Assembly: GCF_001729765.1 (NCBI RefSeq)
Contig: NZ_CP017181.1
Location: 1,798,001-1,862,000, forward strand
Direction of reading: 5' to 3'
Length of the DNA: 64,000 nt
Origin: Enterobacter kobei
GTDB lineage: Bacteria; Pseudomonadota; Gammaproteobacteria; Enterobacterales; Enterobacteriaceae
Part shown: positions 25,877 through 35,380 of the stretch, piece by piece
Position numbering within the stretch: the stretch's first letter is position 1
How the letters are laid out: every line of letters begins with the position of its first letter
Program-made: the position numbers and the translations under genes
The notes under the pieces: generated by a model
Told to the model about the DNA's origin: nothing
The model's database searches: none
The model's input: the letters and a program-made list of their open reading frames with translations, nothing else

Positions 25877-27100
25877 ATGGATAAATTACTTGAGCGTTTT
25901 TTACAGTACGTTTCGCTGGATACCCAATCTAAACCGGGTGTCCGCCAGGTGCCAAGCACCGAAGGCCAGTGGAAGTTATTAAACCTGCTTAAAGAGCAGC
26001 TCGACGCCATGGGGCTGGTTAACGTCACGTTAAGCGAAAAGGGCACTGTGATGGGGACGCTGCCGGCGAATGTCCCGGGTGATATCCCGGCGATTGGCTT
26101 TATCTCCCATGTCGACACCTCTCCGGATTTTAGCGGTAAACATGTGAACCCGCAGATTGTTGAAAACTACCGCGGCGGTGATATTGCGCTGGGCATTGGC
26201 GACGAAGTGCTCTCTCCCGTGATGTTCCCGGTCCTGCACCAGCTGCTCGGTCAGACGCTCATCACCACCGACGGGAAAACGCTGTTGGGCGCAGATGATA
26301 AGGCGGGGATCGCGGAGATCATGACGGCGCTGGCGGTGCTGAAAGGCAAAAACATTCCGCACGGGGATATCCGGGTTGCTTTCACGCCGGACGAAGAGGT
26401 GGGGAAAGGCGCGAAACATTTCGATGTGGAGGCTTTTAACGCGCAGTGAGCCTACACCGTCGATGGCGGTGGCGTGGGCGAGCTGGAGTATGAAAACTTT
26501 AACGCCGCTTCGGTGACCATTAAAATTGTCGGGAACAACGTTCACCCCGGTTCAGCCAAAGGGGTGATGGTGAATGCGCTGTCGCTGGCGTCGCGTATTC
26601 ATGCTGAAGTCCCCGCGCAAGAGAGCCCGGAGATGACAGACGGATATGAAGGTTTCTATCACCTGACCAGCATTAAGGGCACCGTGGATAGCGCCCAGAT
26701 GCACTACATCGTGCGCGATTTTGACCGTAAAGCCTTTGAAGCGCGCAAGCGTAAGATGATGGAAATCGCCAAAAAGGTAGGCAAAGGGCTGCATCCTGAC
26801 TGCTACATTGAACTCATCATCGAAGACAGCTATTACAATATGCGTGAGAAGGTGATGGCGCATCCGCACATAATTGATATCGCCCGGCAGGCAATGCGCG
26901 ACTGCGATATTGAACCGATCTTAAAACCGATTCGTGGCGGTACCGACGGTTCGCAGCTGTCATTTATGGGATTGCCGTGCCCGAACCTGTTTACCGGTGG
27001 CTACAACTACCACGGCAAGCATGAGTTTGTGACGCTGGAAGGAATGGAAAAAGCGGTGAAGGTGATTGTGCGGATTGCGGAGTTGACCGCGAAGCGGTGA
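25877..27100 (+). pseudogene. pepT: Peptidase T, interrupted by an in-frame TGA
   Basis: Reading 25877-27100 in one frame gives a 407-codon M20 metallo-tripeptidase (E. coli PepT 408 aa) except for TGA at 26447-26449. The sequence around it is [16 protein letters not shown], where E. coli has Trp before AYTVDGGG, so a single TGG to TGA change explains the stop. The first part keeps the metal/catalytic motifs SHVDTS and GADDKAG and the EE of PDEEVG. The second part keeps [16 protein letters not shown] and YHGKHEFV. Both halves are otherwise well conserved, suggesting a recent lesion. Without suppression the product is a 190-aa fragment lacking the dimerisation lid and last metal ligand. Confidence 0.9.
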
Positions 27101-27106
27101 GACATT

Positions 27107-27178
27107 GCCCGGTGGCGCTGCGCTTACCGGGCCTACGATCGGAATGTAGGCCGGGTAAGGCGAAGCCGCCACCCGGCA
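27107..27178. repeat. REP/BIME palindromic element between pepT and roxA
   Basis: Two inverted REP-type units (GCCCGGTGGCGCTGCGC...CCGGGC and GCCGGGTAAGGCGAAGCC...CCCGGC) face each other between the convergent genes pepT and roxA, the usual place for bacterial interspersed mosaic elements in enterobacteria. Confidence 0.9.
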
Positions 27179-27189
27179 CATCTCAAGAC

Positions 27190-28311
27190 TCAATCCTCAA
27201 AAAACCAATACCCGCTGTTAACCAGCGCGGCCAGCATGGCGAGGAATGAGGGATCTTCCAGCGCATCGCCAAAGGTTTCAGCAGTCAGAACCATATGGCT
27301 GGCAATCGCTTCCAGTGCAGGACGGTGCGGGGAATCCAGCTTCTCGCCATTGACGAAGACCTCTTCACCGATGCGTAGCACGCGCAACCCGCCCAGACGA
27401 ACCAGCTTGTCGCCCTGCTGAAGGGCATCATAAATCTCGTCAGCCTGATAAGGCGGCTCCGGAGGCGCCACGTCCAGCTCGTGGCGGGACTGGCTAATAA
27501 ACTCGCCAAACCACTGTCTGAAATGTTCCGGCTCGTTGATCAGATCCAGCATCATACCGCGCAGCTTGTCCAGCTCTGCTGGCAGAATATCTGCCGGATG
27601 CTCGCGCGCAGGCACATCCGGATCGCTGTAGCGATAGCTGCCCAGCTCGCGTTGCAGAACATAGTCGGCAAAGCCGCTGATCATCTCGCGACCGCTTGGT
27701 GCGCGGAACCCAACCGAGTAGTTGAGCGAGTTTTCCAGGGAGTAACCCTCATGCGGGAACCCAGGCGGAATGTAGAGAATATCGCCTGGCTCCAGCTCTT
27801 CATCAATAATCCCTTCAAACGGATCCACCTGAAGCAGGTCCGGATGCGGACAGTGCTGTTTCATCGGCACTTTCTCGCCCACGCGCCAGCGGCGGCGACC
27901 CGTACCCTGAATAATAAACACGTCGTACTGGTCCAGGTGCGGACCCACGCCGCCACCCGGAACGGAGAAGGAGATCATCAGATCGTCCATCCGCCAGTCG
28001 GGCAGGGCGCGGAACGGGCGCATTAGCGCGGCAGTGGGTTCGTGCCAGTGGTTGACGGCCTGCACCAGCAGCGACCAGTTGTTTTCACCGAGATGATCAT
28101 AGCTTTCGAAAGGACCGTGACTGACCTGCCATTTCCCGTCCTGGTGACTGACCAGGCGGCTGTCGACTTCGTTTTCCATGGCCAGACCGGCCAGTTCGTC
28201 AGGCGAGATAGGGTCGACAAAGTTGCTGAACCCACGTTTCAGAACCACCGGGCGTTTTTGCCAGTAACGTTCAATAAACTCGGGCCAGTTAAGCGTTAAG
28301 TGATAATCCAT
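27190..28311 (-). CDS. roxA: RoxA, 50S ribosomal protein L16 arginine hydroxylase
   Basis: A 373-aa JmjC-type 2-oxoglutarate/Fe(II) oxygenase, exactly the length of E. coli RoxA (YcfD), which hydroxylates an arginine of ribosomal protein L16. The iron ligands are visible in PHLDQYDVF (His and Asp) and in the distal His of PPGFPHEGY. The C-terminal part forms the dimerisation and winged-helix region. It lies between the REP element and phoQ, as in E. coli. Confidence 0.96.
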   Translation of the reverse strand: MDYHLTLNWPEFIERYWQKRPVVLKRGFSNFVDPISPDELAGLAMENEVDSRLVSHQDGKWQVSHGPFESYDHLGENNWSLLVQAVNHWHEPTAALMRPFRALPDWRMDDLMISFSVPGGGVGPHLDQYDVFIIQGTGRRRWRVGEKVPMKQHCPHPDLLQVDPFEGIIDEELEPGDILYIPPGFPHEGYSLENSLNYSVGFRAPSGREMISGFADYVLQRELGSYRYSDPDVPAREHPADILPAELDKLRGMMLDLINEPEHFRQWFGEFISQSRHELDVAPPEPPYQADEIYDALQQGDKLVRLGGLRVLRIGEEVFVNGEKLDSPHRPALEAIASHMVLTAETFGDALEDPSFLAMLAALVNSGYWFFED

Positions 28312-28402
28312 ATTTTTTTATTCCGCAGGTTCTTACTGACACGGATTATAACGGAAGCTCAGCCCCCCGGCTGCGAGATCCTCGCATTTTTCACATAACG
28401 GG

Positions 28403-29866
28403 TTAACTATCGTTCGATGTGGGCTGCTGGCGACCAAAAATCACTTCCATTCTGGCGCCGCCCAGCAAACTTTCGCTGGTTTCAATTTTTCCATCGTACT
28501 GGTCGACAATTTCACGTGCGACGGCTAACCCCACCCCCTGGCCAGGGCGCAGCGTATCGGCGCGCTGGCCGCGATCGAACACCACATCACGTTTATTGCG
28601 CGGGATCCCCGGGCCATCATCTTCAACGATAATATGTAACTCGTTATCCGTCTGACGCGCAGACACTTCCACAAACTCCAGGCAGTATTTACAGGCGTTA
28701 TCCAGCAGGTTGCCCATGACTTCCATGAAGTCATTCTTTTCGCCGACGAAGCTTATCTCAGGCGAGATATCGAGGCTGATGTTCACCCCTTTACGCTGGT
28801 ACACCTTGTTGAGGGCGGACGTAAGATTATCCAGCAGCGGTGCCACCGGGTGCAGCTCGCGGCTCAGAAGCGCGCTGCCGGAACGCATACTGGCGCGGTG
28901 CAGGTAATAGCCAATTTGCTGTGAGATTCGACTGATCTGCTCCAGCATCACCGGCTCGGCATCATCAACGCTCAGCTTTGAACTGCGCATTGAACGCAGG
29001 GTACTTTGCATCACGGCCAGCGGTGTTTTCAGGCTGTGAGTGAGGTCAGTCAGGGTTGTACGGTACTTATCATAGCGTTCGCGTTCACTTTTCAGCAGGC
29101 GATTGAGATTACGTACCAGACTTGTCAGCTCACGGGTGGTTTCCGGATTGAGTTTTTCGCGATGGTGTTCCTCAAGCTCGCGCACCTCTCGCGCCAGGGA
29201 TTCAATGGGGCGCAAGCTCCACCACGCCGCCACCCAAAGCAGCGGGATTACCAGCAGCAGGTTAGCGGCCAGAACATAAACGAACCAGCTCCAGACCCTG
29301 TAGGAGCGCTTGAGCTCGACAGGAATGGTGTCGATCACCACAATGGTCAACTGCGGCATGTTCATCGTCGCCGGGTAGATATTAATCGCCACGGAGTGCG
29401 TCATCTCCGTTTCGGCATCATCCTCGCGGATTTCATTGAGTTTCTGCTGCATAGAGCGATCTTCGCGAATCAGCGAGCTGGTGGTGTTAAGATCGGCTTC
29501 TATCTCATGAAAACCATTGGTTTTAAGCCACTCCGGACGAATGCTTTTAACCAGCCATGGGATATCTCTTTGCGCCCACAGCAACTTCCCTTTTTCGTTG
29601 TAAATCAGAGCTAAAGTAGGGCTCTGTTGATTCAGGTTCTCGGGCATTTCAACGCTGATACGGTTGTTTTCCCATTTCGCCAGAGTGTAAAACAGATTAC
29701 TTTCGCCACGTAACAGTCGAAAAGTTGTTTTATCGAAGCTGACGCTGTAACCCACCAGGGCGACCATACCGTAGGAGAGCGACAGCACCAGCACCACTGC
29801 GGCCGTTGCCAGCAAAAAACGAACCCGCAGTGAGAGGGGCAGAATATGGCGCAAAATCTGTTTCAT
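28403..29866 (-). CDS. phoQ: PhoQ, sensor kinase of the Mg2+/antimicrobial peptide response
   Basis: A 487-aa membrane histidine kinase (E. coli 486). TM1 is near residues 17-40, followed by a periplasmic PDC sensor with an acidic surface patch (REDDAETE), then TM2 ([20 protein letters not shown]). A HAMP domain leads to the phospho-accepting His in LTHSLKTPL and an ATPase domain with N box DNACKYC and G boxes DDGPGIP and GQGVGLAVA. It follows phoP with no gap (phoP stop at 29867, phoQ start at 29866). Its expression depends on whatever now drives phoP, see attL. Confidence 0.97.
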   Translation of the reverse strand: MKQILRHILPLSLRVRFLLATAAVVLVLSLSYGMVALVGYSVSFDKTTFRLLRGESNLFYTLAKWENNRISVEMPENLNQQSPTLALIYNEKGKLLWAQRDIPWLVKSIRPEWLKTNGFHEIEADLNTTSSLIREDRSMQQKLNEIREDDAETEMTHSVAINIYPATMNMPQLTIVVIDTIPVELKRSYRVWSWFVYVLAANLLLVIPLLWVAAWWSLRPIESLAREVRELEEHHREKLNPETTRELTSLVRNLNRLLKSERERYDKYRTTLTDLTHSLKTPLAVMQSTLRSMRSSKLSVDDAEPVMLEQISRISQQIGYYLHRASMRSGSALLSRELHPVAPLLDNLTSALNKVYQRKGVNISLDISPEISFVGEKNDFMEVMGNLLDNACKYCLEFVEVSARQTDNELHIIVEDDGPGIPRNKRDVVFDRGQRADTLRPGQGVGLAVAREIVDQYDGKIETSESLLGGARMEVIFGRQQPTSNDS

Positions 29867-30538
29867 TTAGCGTAATTCAAACAGGTAGCCCTGGCCGCGG
29901 ACCGTCGTGATCACATCCTGCGGGTACTGCGCCTGAATTTTCTTACGCAAACGCCCCATCAGCACATCAATAGTATGGCTCTCGCGCAGCTCCGCGTCCG
30001 GGTAGAGCTGGAGCATTAAGGAGTCTTTGCTCACAACCTTGCCACTGTTACGGATCAGCGTTTCCATGATGGTGTATTCGAATGCGGTCAGCTTGATCAC
30101 TTCATTGTTAATCGAGAGCTCGCGTCGGGAGAGATCCACCTGGAAAGGCGGGATGGAGATAACCTGTGAAGCCAGCCCGCTGTTGCGGCGTAATAGCGCC
30201 TGCATTCGCGCAGCCACTTCTTCAATATGGAACGGCTTGGTGACGTAATCGTCCGCACCGGCGCTGAGCACTTCAACTTTGTCCTGCCAGCCTTCGCGGG
30301 CGGTCAGAACCAGCACCGGGAGAGAAACATCATGGCTGCGCCAGCGACGAATTAACGACAGACCGTCTTCATCAGGCAAGCCTAAATCGACAATGGCGAT
30401 ATCCGGCAGATGTTCATTGAGATAATAATCGGCTTCTTTTGCATCTTCAGCATCGTCCACCTGATGTCCCATCTCCTGAAGCTGAACCTTCAGGTGGTGG
30501 CGTAGCAATGCGTTATCCTCAACAACCAGTACGCGCAT
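29867..30538 (-). CDS. phoP: PhoP, response regulator of the PhoPQ system
   Basis: A 223-aa OmpR-family regulator: receiver domain with D51 in [11 protein letters not shown] and Lys in YVTKPFH, and a C-terminal winged helix ([16 protein letters not shown]). There are two adjacent ATGs (30541 and 30538). The second gives the E. coli length, and GGGAG serves either. Coding sequence is intact, but the native promoter is not: only 71 bp separate it from the prophage integrase stop. The stretch upstream of the -10 element CATAAT is prophage DNA with no PhoP box (GTTTA-N5-GTTTA). No terminator is visible between int and phoP, so int readthrough may now feed phoPQ. Confidence 0.97.
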   Translation of the reverse strand: MRVLVVEDNALLRHHLKVQLQEMGHQVDDAEDAKEADYYLNEHLPDIAIVDLGLPDEDGLSLIRRWRSHDVSLPVLVLTAREGWQDKVEVLSAGADDYVTKPFHIEEVAARMQALLRRNSGLASQVISIPPFQVDLSRRELSINNEVIKLTAFEYTIMETLIRNSGKVVSKDSLMLQLYPDAELRESHTIDVLMGRLRKKIQAQYPQDVITTVRGQGYLFELR

Positions 30539-30573
30539 CATCTTTTCTCCCAGAATATGTAGTACGAATAGTT

Positions 30574-30587
30574 TAACGCTGATTATG
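30574..30587. other. attL core repeat (integrase side)
   Basis: TAACGCTGATTATG is identical to 55527-55540. On the minus strand it includes CATAAT, the -10 element of the phoP promoter. It lies 25 bp outside the int stop codon and 36 bp upstream of phoP. Confidence 0.88.
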
Positions 30588-30611
30588 GAGTTTGGAACCA
30601 GCGTCATGAAA

Positions 30612-31901
30612 TTAAATGACTTTTTTAATGCTACCAATGCCTTGGGGGCGTCTTGGGGGCATTGCAGTCGGCATCTGATTGTTCAGCATGTTGACCTGAT
30701 CCTGGTTCATATCTCCGATCCACTTCGAATAAACCTCGTACACCATACGCGCATCCTCATGGCCCATCTGGCTGGCGATAAAGGAAGGGTTAGCACCGGC
30801 CATTAGCGTCCAGCAGGCGTATGTGTGTCGGGACTGATAGGGATTTCTTTCACGTATCCCGGATAGTTTAGTGCCCCGGTTCCACCCATACGAAATCGAG
30901 TTCTTCGAAAAATATCGGTTCTTGCCTGACGTGCACCTCTCAGGAGAAAAAACGAAACGTAGATTTTGCGTTTCGGTTTTGCCAAGTTCCCGATGATGGA
31001 AGATGATTTGCTGCCTGGGACTATTGCCGGTAATTTCGTACTGCTCCTTCAACGCATCAAGGGCAGGCTTCAGCAGAGTGATCGTTCTTATCCCAGCATC
31101 AGTTTTAGGCGGCACAAACAACCCTTTATTCGTCAGGTTTCTGGATACGTGAATTTCACCTTTCTTCAGGTCAATATCCTCCCATGCCAGAGCACAAACC
31201 TCACCTGGCCTCATTCCTGTATGGACAGACACAATAATGATTAAAACCCACTTGCGAGGGAGGAGAGCAATTAACGCATGATACTCATGAAGTAAAAGCG
31301 GATCAGGATCTGCCTTTGATAGCTTGAGCCTCGATACTCCCTCATAAGGAGCGTGTAATATAAACTGGCTTCTGTTCGCAAGCTTCAGCATTTCTGATAA
31401 AACAGCCATCTGTTTATTGACTGTTGAAGGCGCGCGACCTTTTTTGCTCCGATTGGGCATCGAAGGATTAACAACCTCCCCAGTCAGTAGCTCTTTGCGG
31501 TAATTCAGAACATCAGCATGCTGAATATCAACCAGACGAGTGTTCTCGCCCACAACACGCTTAAGGGTATTAACCACAGAGACAATGGAATGCAATGTAG
31601 CTTCTGAGACCTCCAGCGCCTTAGTATCTATAAAAAATTCACATAGATCGTTGAACGTGCCGATTCGTTTAGTTGATGAGAATTTTTTAAGAGCCTTTGA
31701 TTCAGGGAAGCGCGCCGCGTAATCGAACTGGCCGAACTGGATCTCACTCACGATGACGGCGCGAAGGTTTCCCGCCTTCTTGATGTTGCTGCTGTTAACC
31801 ACCCAGCCACGGAGAACTTCGCGGCAGCGAATGCCGCGATAGGTAAACGTGATCCTGATTTTTCCGTTATGAAGCTCAACGCCAGTTGGAAAGTTCATCA
31901 T
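30612..31901 (-). CDS. int: Tyrosine-recombinase phage integrase
   Basis: A 429-aa site-specific recombinase for prophage integration and excision. The N-terminal arm-binding region (about 1-75) resembles the DUF3596-type arm domain ([16 protein letters not shown]). A SAM-like core-binding domain follows, then the catalytic domain with Arg in [14 protein letters not shown], the second box [11 protein letters not shown], and [16 protein letters not shown] carrying His and the nucleophilic Tyr. It overlaps xis by 4 nt and is transcribed toward phoP. No terminator is visible after its stop. Confidence 0.95.
   Translation of the reverse strand: MMNFPTGVELHNGKIRITFTYRGIRCREVLRGWVVNSSNIKKAGNLRAVIVSEIQFGQFDYAARFPESKALKKFSSTKRIGTFNDLCEFFIDTKALEVSEATLHSIVSVVNTLKRVVGENTRLVDIQHADVLNYRKELLTGEVVNPSMPNRSKKGRAPSTVNKQMAVLSEMLKLANRSQFILHAPYEGVSRLKLSKADPDPLLLHEYHALIALLPRKWVLIIIVSVHTGMRPGEVCALAWEDIDLKKGEIHVSRNLTNKGLFVPPKTDAGIRTITLLKPALDALKEQYEITGNSPRQQIIFHHRELGKTETQNLRFVFSPERCTSGKNRYFSKNSISYGWNRGTKLSGIRERNPYQSRHTYACWTLMAGANPSFIASQMGHEDARMVYEVYSKWIGDMNQDQVNMLNNQMPTAMPPRRPQGIGSIKKVI
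30642..30660. repeat. Candidate integrase arm-type sites, left end
   Basis: Two direct copies of TTGGGGGC (30642-30649 and 30653-30660), 11 bp apart, lie inside the 3' end of int, 55-73 bp from the attL core. The same octamer recurs near attR (55368-55416), in the same orientation. Tyrosine integrases bind short arm repeats on both sides of the core, so this is the likely role. Confidence 0.55.
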
Positions 31902-32113
31902 GCTTCCTGAATAAATCTATTAATCAGCGGAAAGTTGTACCAGACCAAAGCGCGTTTGCTTTCTCCACCGGGTACCGCGGGTACTCGCTTAAAATGAACC
32001 CCTTCAATCCAGCTTCCGAGGCGATAAGCTTTTATTTGCCTGTCATCCAGCCCCGTTTTCTCAGTTAGCCTTCCCGCCACCATCCACTCTTCATCAAAAA
32101 TGATTTGCGCCAT
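31898..32113 (-). CDS. xis: Excisionase-like protein
   Basis: A 71-aa small basic protein starting [19 protein letters not shown], with the pattern of DUF1233/excisionase-family phage proteins (winged-helix DNA binding, [15 protein letters not shown]). GGAG lies six bases upstream of the chosen ATG. An upstream ATG four codons earlier is less well placed. The stop overlaps the int start (ATGA), the usual xis-int coupling that lets one transcript direct excision. Confidence 0.82.
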   Translation of the reverse strand: MAQIIFDEEWMVAGRLTEKTGLDDRQIKAYRLGSWIEGVHFKRVPAVPGGESKRALVWYNFPLINRFIQEA

Positions 32114-32174
32114 GCTTAACTCCATGACGCCGCCACGATACCGCAGCGGCAGATAGTAAATTGATTGTCAAAAA

Positions 32175-32414
32175 TCACCGACCAAGCCCGGGGAGGCATT
32201 GCAGATGTCTGGCTCTGGTCATTGCCGTGGCCACATAGCTTCGTGGCCTGTTAACAACCTCGACCGTAATTTTTCTCCCTTGGATCTTGATGGTGTAAAA
32301 AGTCTGTTTGTCGCTGCGGCCATGCTCGCCATATTTCTCAAAATGGCATTTAAGTGCGGCGGCGCATGCTGGCCCGCCGATACGGTCCCCCTTGCTACGG
32401 TTAATCAGACGCAC
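32175..32414 (-). CDS. DUF4060-like small phage protein
   Basis: A 79-aa protein beginning MRLINRSKGDR, with a conserved core KITVEVVNRPRSYVATAMT. I recognise the pattern as the DUF4060 family common in the early-left operon of lambdoid prophages, with no known function. It overlaps the 3' end of the upstream RecE-like gene by 14 nt, so it is part of the same leftward operon. Confidence 0.7.
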   Translation of the reverse strand: MRLINRSKGDRIGGPACAAALKCHFEKYGEHGRSDKQTFYTIKIQGRKITVEVVNRPRSYVATAMTRARHLQCLPGLGR

Positions 32415-34305
32415 AGGAGTCTTCCAGATGGTTGATCACGCTACGGGCAAGGCCGGATGCCATAGCCGGTAATTCCTCGTACTGATTGCAATATGCCGGG
32501 TTGGAACATAAGCCCTGCAGCGCTGCGATCGTTAGCTGTTGCAGGTATGAGGGTGACGTCCACCGATCGTGTTCCTCAGGTTCTGGTGCAGCCGCCTTTT
32601 GAGGTTTTGCTTTGACAGCTGGTGGAGCGAGCACTACCGGTTTCGGTACTTCAGGGCGCCGGTATTCCACAATCGCATCAAGCGCTATTTTCTGACGAAC
32701 GCTGATATCGTCAGACCACTGTTCAAGAATCGTAGTAGCAACGTCTTGTACTTCTTCATCACTGAAATAAGGCGACAGAGAGAATTCAGTTGTGGTGATA
32801 TCTGCAATCAGTAACGGGAAAATATGCTCGATGTCTTTACCCGTGGTGGCGGTGAGAGTTTCGATATCATCCTGGTCACCAATGTTTGTGCGCCCGGACA
32901 TCAGCTCGTTTAATGCATGGGCGATTTCAATCTCGCGATCATTAAGCGCGGGAGGCACTTCCTGTTTTTCGACTTCATTTGAGGAGGTGGTGTTTATCAG
33001 GGCATCAACTGAGAAGACTCCGCCGCCCAGATTCTCCACCCGCGGCTGATCACCAACCTGCTTTTCAGGTGTGGGGGCCTGAGCGAATGCCTCGTTGAGT
33101 TCTTTGTCGAGTTGCGCTGCTTTTCCAGGGCAAACTGATGGTGGCAAAGTTTCGCCAGATACAGTCGGTTTGGCTTCATCATTTTCGATTTCCTCAGGGT
33201 TAGCGCGCGGTTTTGGGCGGCAAGCCTTATCAACCGTTTTCTGATCAGGGTGCGCGTGGTCAGATTCAACCAACTCGCGATTGATGTACTCACGCAAGGC
33301 GACGGGATCCATCCAGAGGTCTTCCTGAGCAGATTTAATCAGGGCGATAATGGCTGCGCGAGAATAGTCCAGAATGCCTGGGGTGCCGCGCAGCTTTTTC
33401 CACCAGGCTGTGAAGCGGGTGTCCTGCTCAGCTTCGGCCATGGCCTTAGCGGGAATGAAAAACTTGTTTGGAATTGAGTAAATATCGATTTCGTCGAAGG
33501 TACTTAGAATCGCAACAGCAACCTCTATCTTGAGCGTAGAGAGGTTGTGTACCAGATCCGGGCTTCGGTCTGTCTTATTTCCCCCGCCCAAAGTGGAGCC
33601 AGTGTCTGTGAGGTTTTCTTCGGTGGTAGTACGAACAGTTTGAGGACGCTTATCTATCGGGGTATCGATCCATTTAGCGATCTGCTTTTTGATATCCGGC
33701 CACTGTGCAGAATCTTTTGTGTTCTCAAGTACCCATGCGAGCAGCTGCTCCTGCCGTTCCGGCGCCAGCGCCAGCGCGCGGGTCTCTTTCGCCAGTGCCT
33801 CTGCCAGTTCTCGGGTAAAGCTACCAGCATCATCGTTAATCAGGTCTACGATCTGGCCGTACTGCGCCGTAGTGATTCCAGGGACCGGTCCGAACAGTGC
33901 CAGACAAGCTGCTCGCGATGCCAGATCGAGCTGCGCAACGGTTTTAATTTCTTCCTGTGCCTTGTTGTCCTCCCAGTCTGCTTTTTCATCGGTTTCTGGC
34001 TGTGGCGCCGCAGCTGGCTCACCTGCGTTCACATTCCATATAGCAACGGTATCGAAAAATTCAGGTGAGAAAACATCAAGCTCAGGGCAGGGTAAACCTT
34101 CTCGGTGTTCCCAGATTTTCACTTTGAAGAAATCATCAATGTGTTCCGGGTGTTCAGCTGCCAGCTTGCCAAAAATAACGGCTTCAGCTATAGCTTTTGT
34201 GGTCGCATTAACAGCAGTGGCAAGGGGTTTTAAATCCGGATATTTTTTTAATGCTTTATCTTTAGGGAAATAAGCACCGCCGAAAACTTTTAATTCAATA
34301 GACAT
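32401..34305 (-). CDS. RecE-like protein lacking the C-terminal nuclease domain
   Basis: A 634-aa protein. Residues about 240-370 (GGGNKTDRSPDLVHNLS, DIDIYSIP, ILDYSRAAIIALIKSA, ESDHAHPD) resemble the N-terminal half of E. coli Rac RecE (exonuclease VIII), which has GGGNLTDRGEGFVHDL, LDYSRAI and ETDHANPD. RecE's exonuclease lies in its C-terminal ~260 residues. Here the corresponding region is instead an acidic/Pro-Ala linker and an unrelated helical end, with no ISKSQL or DVKTT nuclease motifs. No RecT partner is present. It is a non-nucleolytic N-terminal-domain protein or a diverged recombination accessory (inference). Confidence 0.72.
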   Translation of the reverse strand: MSIELKVFGGAYFPKDKALKKYPDLKPLATAVNATTKAIAEAVIFGKLAAEHPEHIDDFFKVKIWEHREGLPCPELDVFSPEFFDTVAIWNVNAGEPAAAPQPETDEKADWEDNKAQEEIKTVAQLDLASRAACLALFGPVPGITTAQYGQIVDLINDDAGSFTRELAEALAKETRALALAPERQEQLLAWVLENTKDSAQWPDIKKQIAKWIDTPIDKRPQTVRTTTEENLTDTGSTLGGGNKTDRSPDLVHNLSTLKIEVAVAILSTFDEIDIYSIPNKFFIPAKAMAEAEQDTRFTAWWKKLRGTPGILDYSRAAIIALIKSAQEDLWMDPVALREYINRELVESDHAHPDQKTVDKACRPKPRANPEEIENDEAKPTVSGETLPPSVCPGKAAQLDKELNEAFAQAPTPEKQVGDQPRVENLGGGVFSVDALINTTSSNEVEKQEVPPALNDREIEIAHALNELMSGRTNIGDQDDIETLTATTGKDIEHIFPLLIADITTTEFSLSPYFSDEEVQDVATTILEQWSDDISVRQKIALDAIVEYRRPEVPKPVVLAPPAVKAKPQKAAAPEPEEHDRWTSPSYLQQLTIAALQGLCSNPAYCNQYEELPAMASGLARSVINHLEDSCASD

Positions 34306-34336
34306 GATTACCTCTATAATTTTAGGAGAATGAACT

Positions 34337-34525
34337 TTAGCGATGTTGTTTTCGAATAACGCGCTTTACATTTTTTAACGCGTTACGCCTTTCTCTATTT
34401 TCATTGCATTGCTCACATAAATAAATCGTGCGCTTAAAGGGGTATATGTCTGTTTTCCTTTCGTGCATTTTCGATTTTTTATATTCGTGGCAGCAAACAG
34501 CGCAATGACAAATGGTGTCATCCAT
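34337..34525 (-). CDS. Small Cys-rich phage protein (possible zinc ribbon)
   Basis: A 62-aa protein with CHCAVCCHEYKK near the N-terminus and LCEQCNEN further on, giving two CxxC pairs that could bind zinc. It has a basic C-terminus (KNVKRVIRKQHR). I do not recognise a named family. It is in the leftward early operon, one base after the upstream gene's stop. Confidence 0.6.
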   Translation of the reverse strand: MDDTICHCAVCCHEYKKSKMHERKTDIYPFKRTIYLCEQCNENRERRNALKNVKRVIRKQHR

Positions 34526-34526
34526 A

Positions 34527-34799
34527 TCAGTTCAGATATTGGCGTTTGTGGTCGTAATAGGACATGTAACAGGCGTTCTGTGCTTCTGCAAAATTAACAG
34601 CCAGCAAGCTAATATGCTTAACTGCGCAAACTGGGCAATGAAATTCACCGAGCACGTAGCCACCGTCAAGCACGACGGTTACAGGACCTGATGAAGGCAA
34701 ATGAACTACACCTGAAATGGTACCGTTAATATTGAAGGTGGCAATTTCTTTATTTACGATAACAAGATTCAGCTCAACGGTTGTAACGCTCACTTTCAT
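34527..34799 (-). CDS. Hypothetical phage protein with one CxxC
   Basis: A 90-aa protein, beta-rich in its first 50 residues (VTTVELNLVIVNKEIATFNI), then FHCPVCAVKHISLL and a tyrosine-rich end. No family recognised. It is preceded by AAGGAGTT and spaced like its neighbours in the leftward operon. Confidence 0.6.
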   Translation of the reverse strand: MKVSVTTVELNLVIVNKEIATFNINGTISGVVHLPSSGPVTVVLDGGYVLGEFHCPVCAVKHISLLAVNFAEAQNACYMSYYDHKRQYLN

Positions 34800-34866
34800 T
34801 TTTAACTCCTTGACTCAGGATGTGAGAATCCCTGCCGTTTAAGGCATAGGTTTTAAATTGAGAAAA

Positions 34867-35052
34867 TTAAATTGCTTTTAAACTATTACGCCATTCCTGG
34901 TGAGGTTGGCGATGCACAACGAAATTTCTGTATTTCCGTAATACTTTCCAGGCGGCATGGCAGCCAGCAACATCACGAAGAAATACTGAAGTGACGAGTT
35001 TTCCCTGTGCCCAGGCAATTTGTTGTTCCGGTGTTAATTGTGTCTTATCCAT
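34867..35052 (-). CDS. Hypothetical small phage protein
   Basis: A 61-aa protein from the ATG at 35052 (MDKTQLTPEQQIAWAQGKLV), with GGAG nine bases upstream. An in-frame ATG at 35082 directly follows the stop of the next upstream small gene (TGAATG), so a coupled, ten-residue-longer form is possible. No family recognised. Confidence 0.55.
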   Translation of the reverse strand: MDKTQLTPEQQIAWAQGKLVTSVFLRDVAGCHAAWKVLRKYRNFVVHRQPHQEWRNSLKAI

Positions 35053-35082
35053 ATATGAACACTCCACTGGCTTACGCCACAT

Positions 35083-35172
35083 TCAAGAAACTGCCTGGAC
35101 GAACTCGGAAAAGCTCAGTGCTTCTTCACCCTCCGCCAGACTGTTGAAATACTCTTCGTATGCTTTTTCCAT
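35083..35172 (-). CDS. Very small acidic phage ORF
   Basis: A 29-aa reading frame, MEKAYEEYFNSLAEGEEALS followed by FSEFVQAVS, very acidic and predicted helical. It is the first frame of the leftward operon after the operator region, with its stop abutting the next start (TGAATG). Size, composition and position fit the small regulatory peptides of lambdoid PL operons. Function unknown. Confidence 0.45.
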   Translation of the reverse strand: MEKAYEEYFNSLAEGEEALSFSEFVQAVS

Positions 35173-35280
35173 CTCGAACCCCTGTTTGCTGCTTTGCTTG
35201 GCTAATCACCCTTATCGCCGGGTAGGCGGAACGTTTACTGATTACTGCTGTTAAGTTTTGATAACGAATATTGTTATTTA

Positions 35281-35321
35281 AACCTAACAAAACGTCAAGG
35301 GTGAATTTCGCAAAACCTAAC
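35281..35321. promoter_or_regulatory. Candidate left operator (two AACCTAAC repeats)
   Basis: Direct copies of AACCTAAC at 35281-35288 and 35314-35321 lie between the repressor gene and the leftward operon. CCTAAC / GTTAGG recurs at the repressor-cro intergenic region, so these are likely repressor or Cro sites controlling leftward transcription. Confidence 0.5.
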
Positions 35322-35341
35322 AACAGGATCGTGAAAAACAC

Positions 35342-35365
35342 AAAAAGGCCGCTATTGAAGCGGCC
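35342..35365 (-). terminator. Terminator after the repressor gene
   Basis: GGCCGCT / AGCGGCC stem with a short loop. On the minus strand it is followed by TTTTTG, ending leftward transcription just after the repressor stop at 35381. Confidence 0.85.
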
Positions 35366-35380
35366 TGGCGTGAAGAAAAA

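Noticed and set aside
26447..26449. Selenocysteine or programmed readthrough at the pepT TGA
   Set aside because: PepT homologues have Trp at this place and no family precedent for selenocysteine. A point mutation is simpler.
27107..27178. A structured RNA gene between pepT and roxA
   Set aside because: The paired palindromes carry the standard REP/BIME sequence and lie between convergent genes.
30538..30637. A longer PhoP starting upstream at 30637
   Set aside because: The extension reads through the att core and the int 3' end. E. coli PhoP starts MRVLVVED, and GGGAG precedes that ATG.
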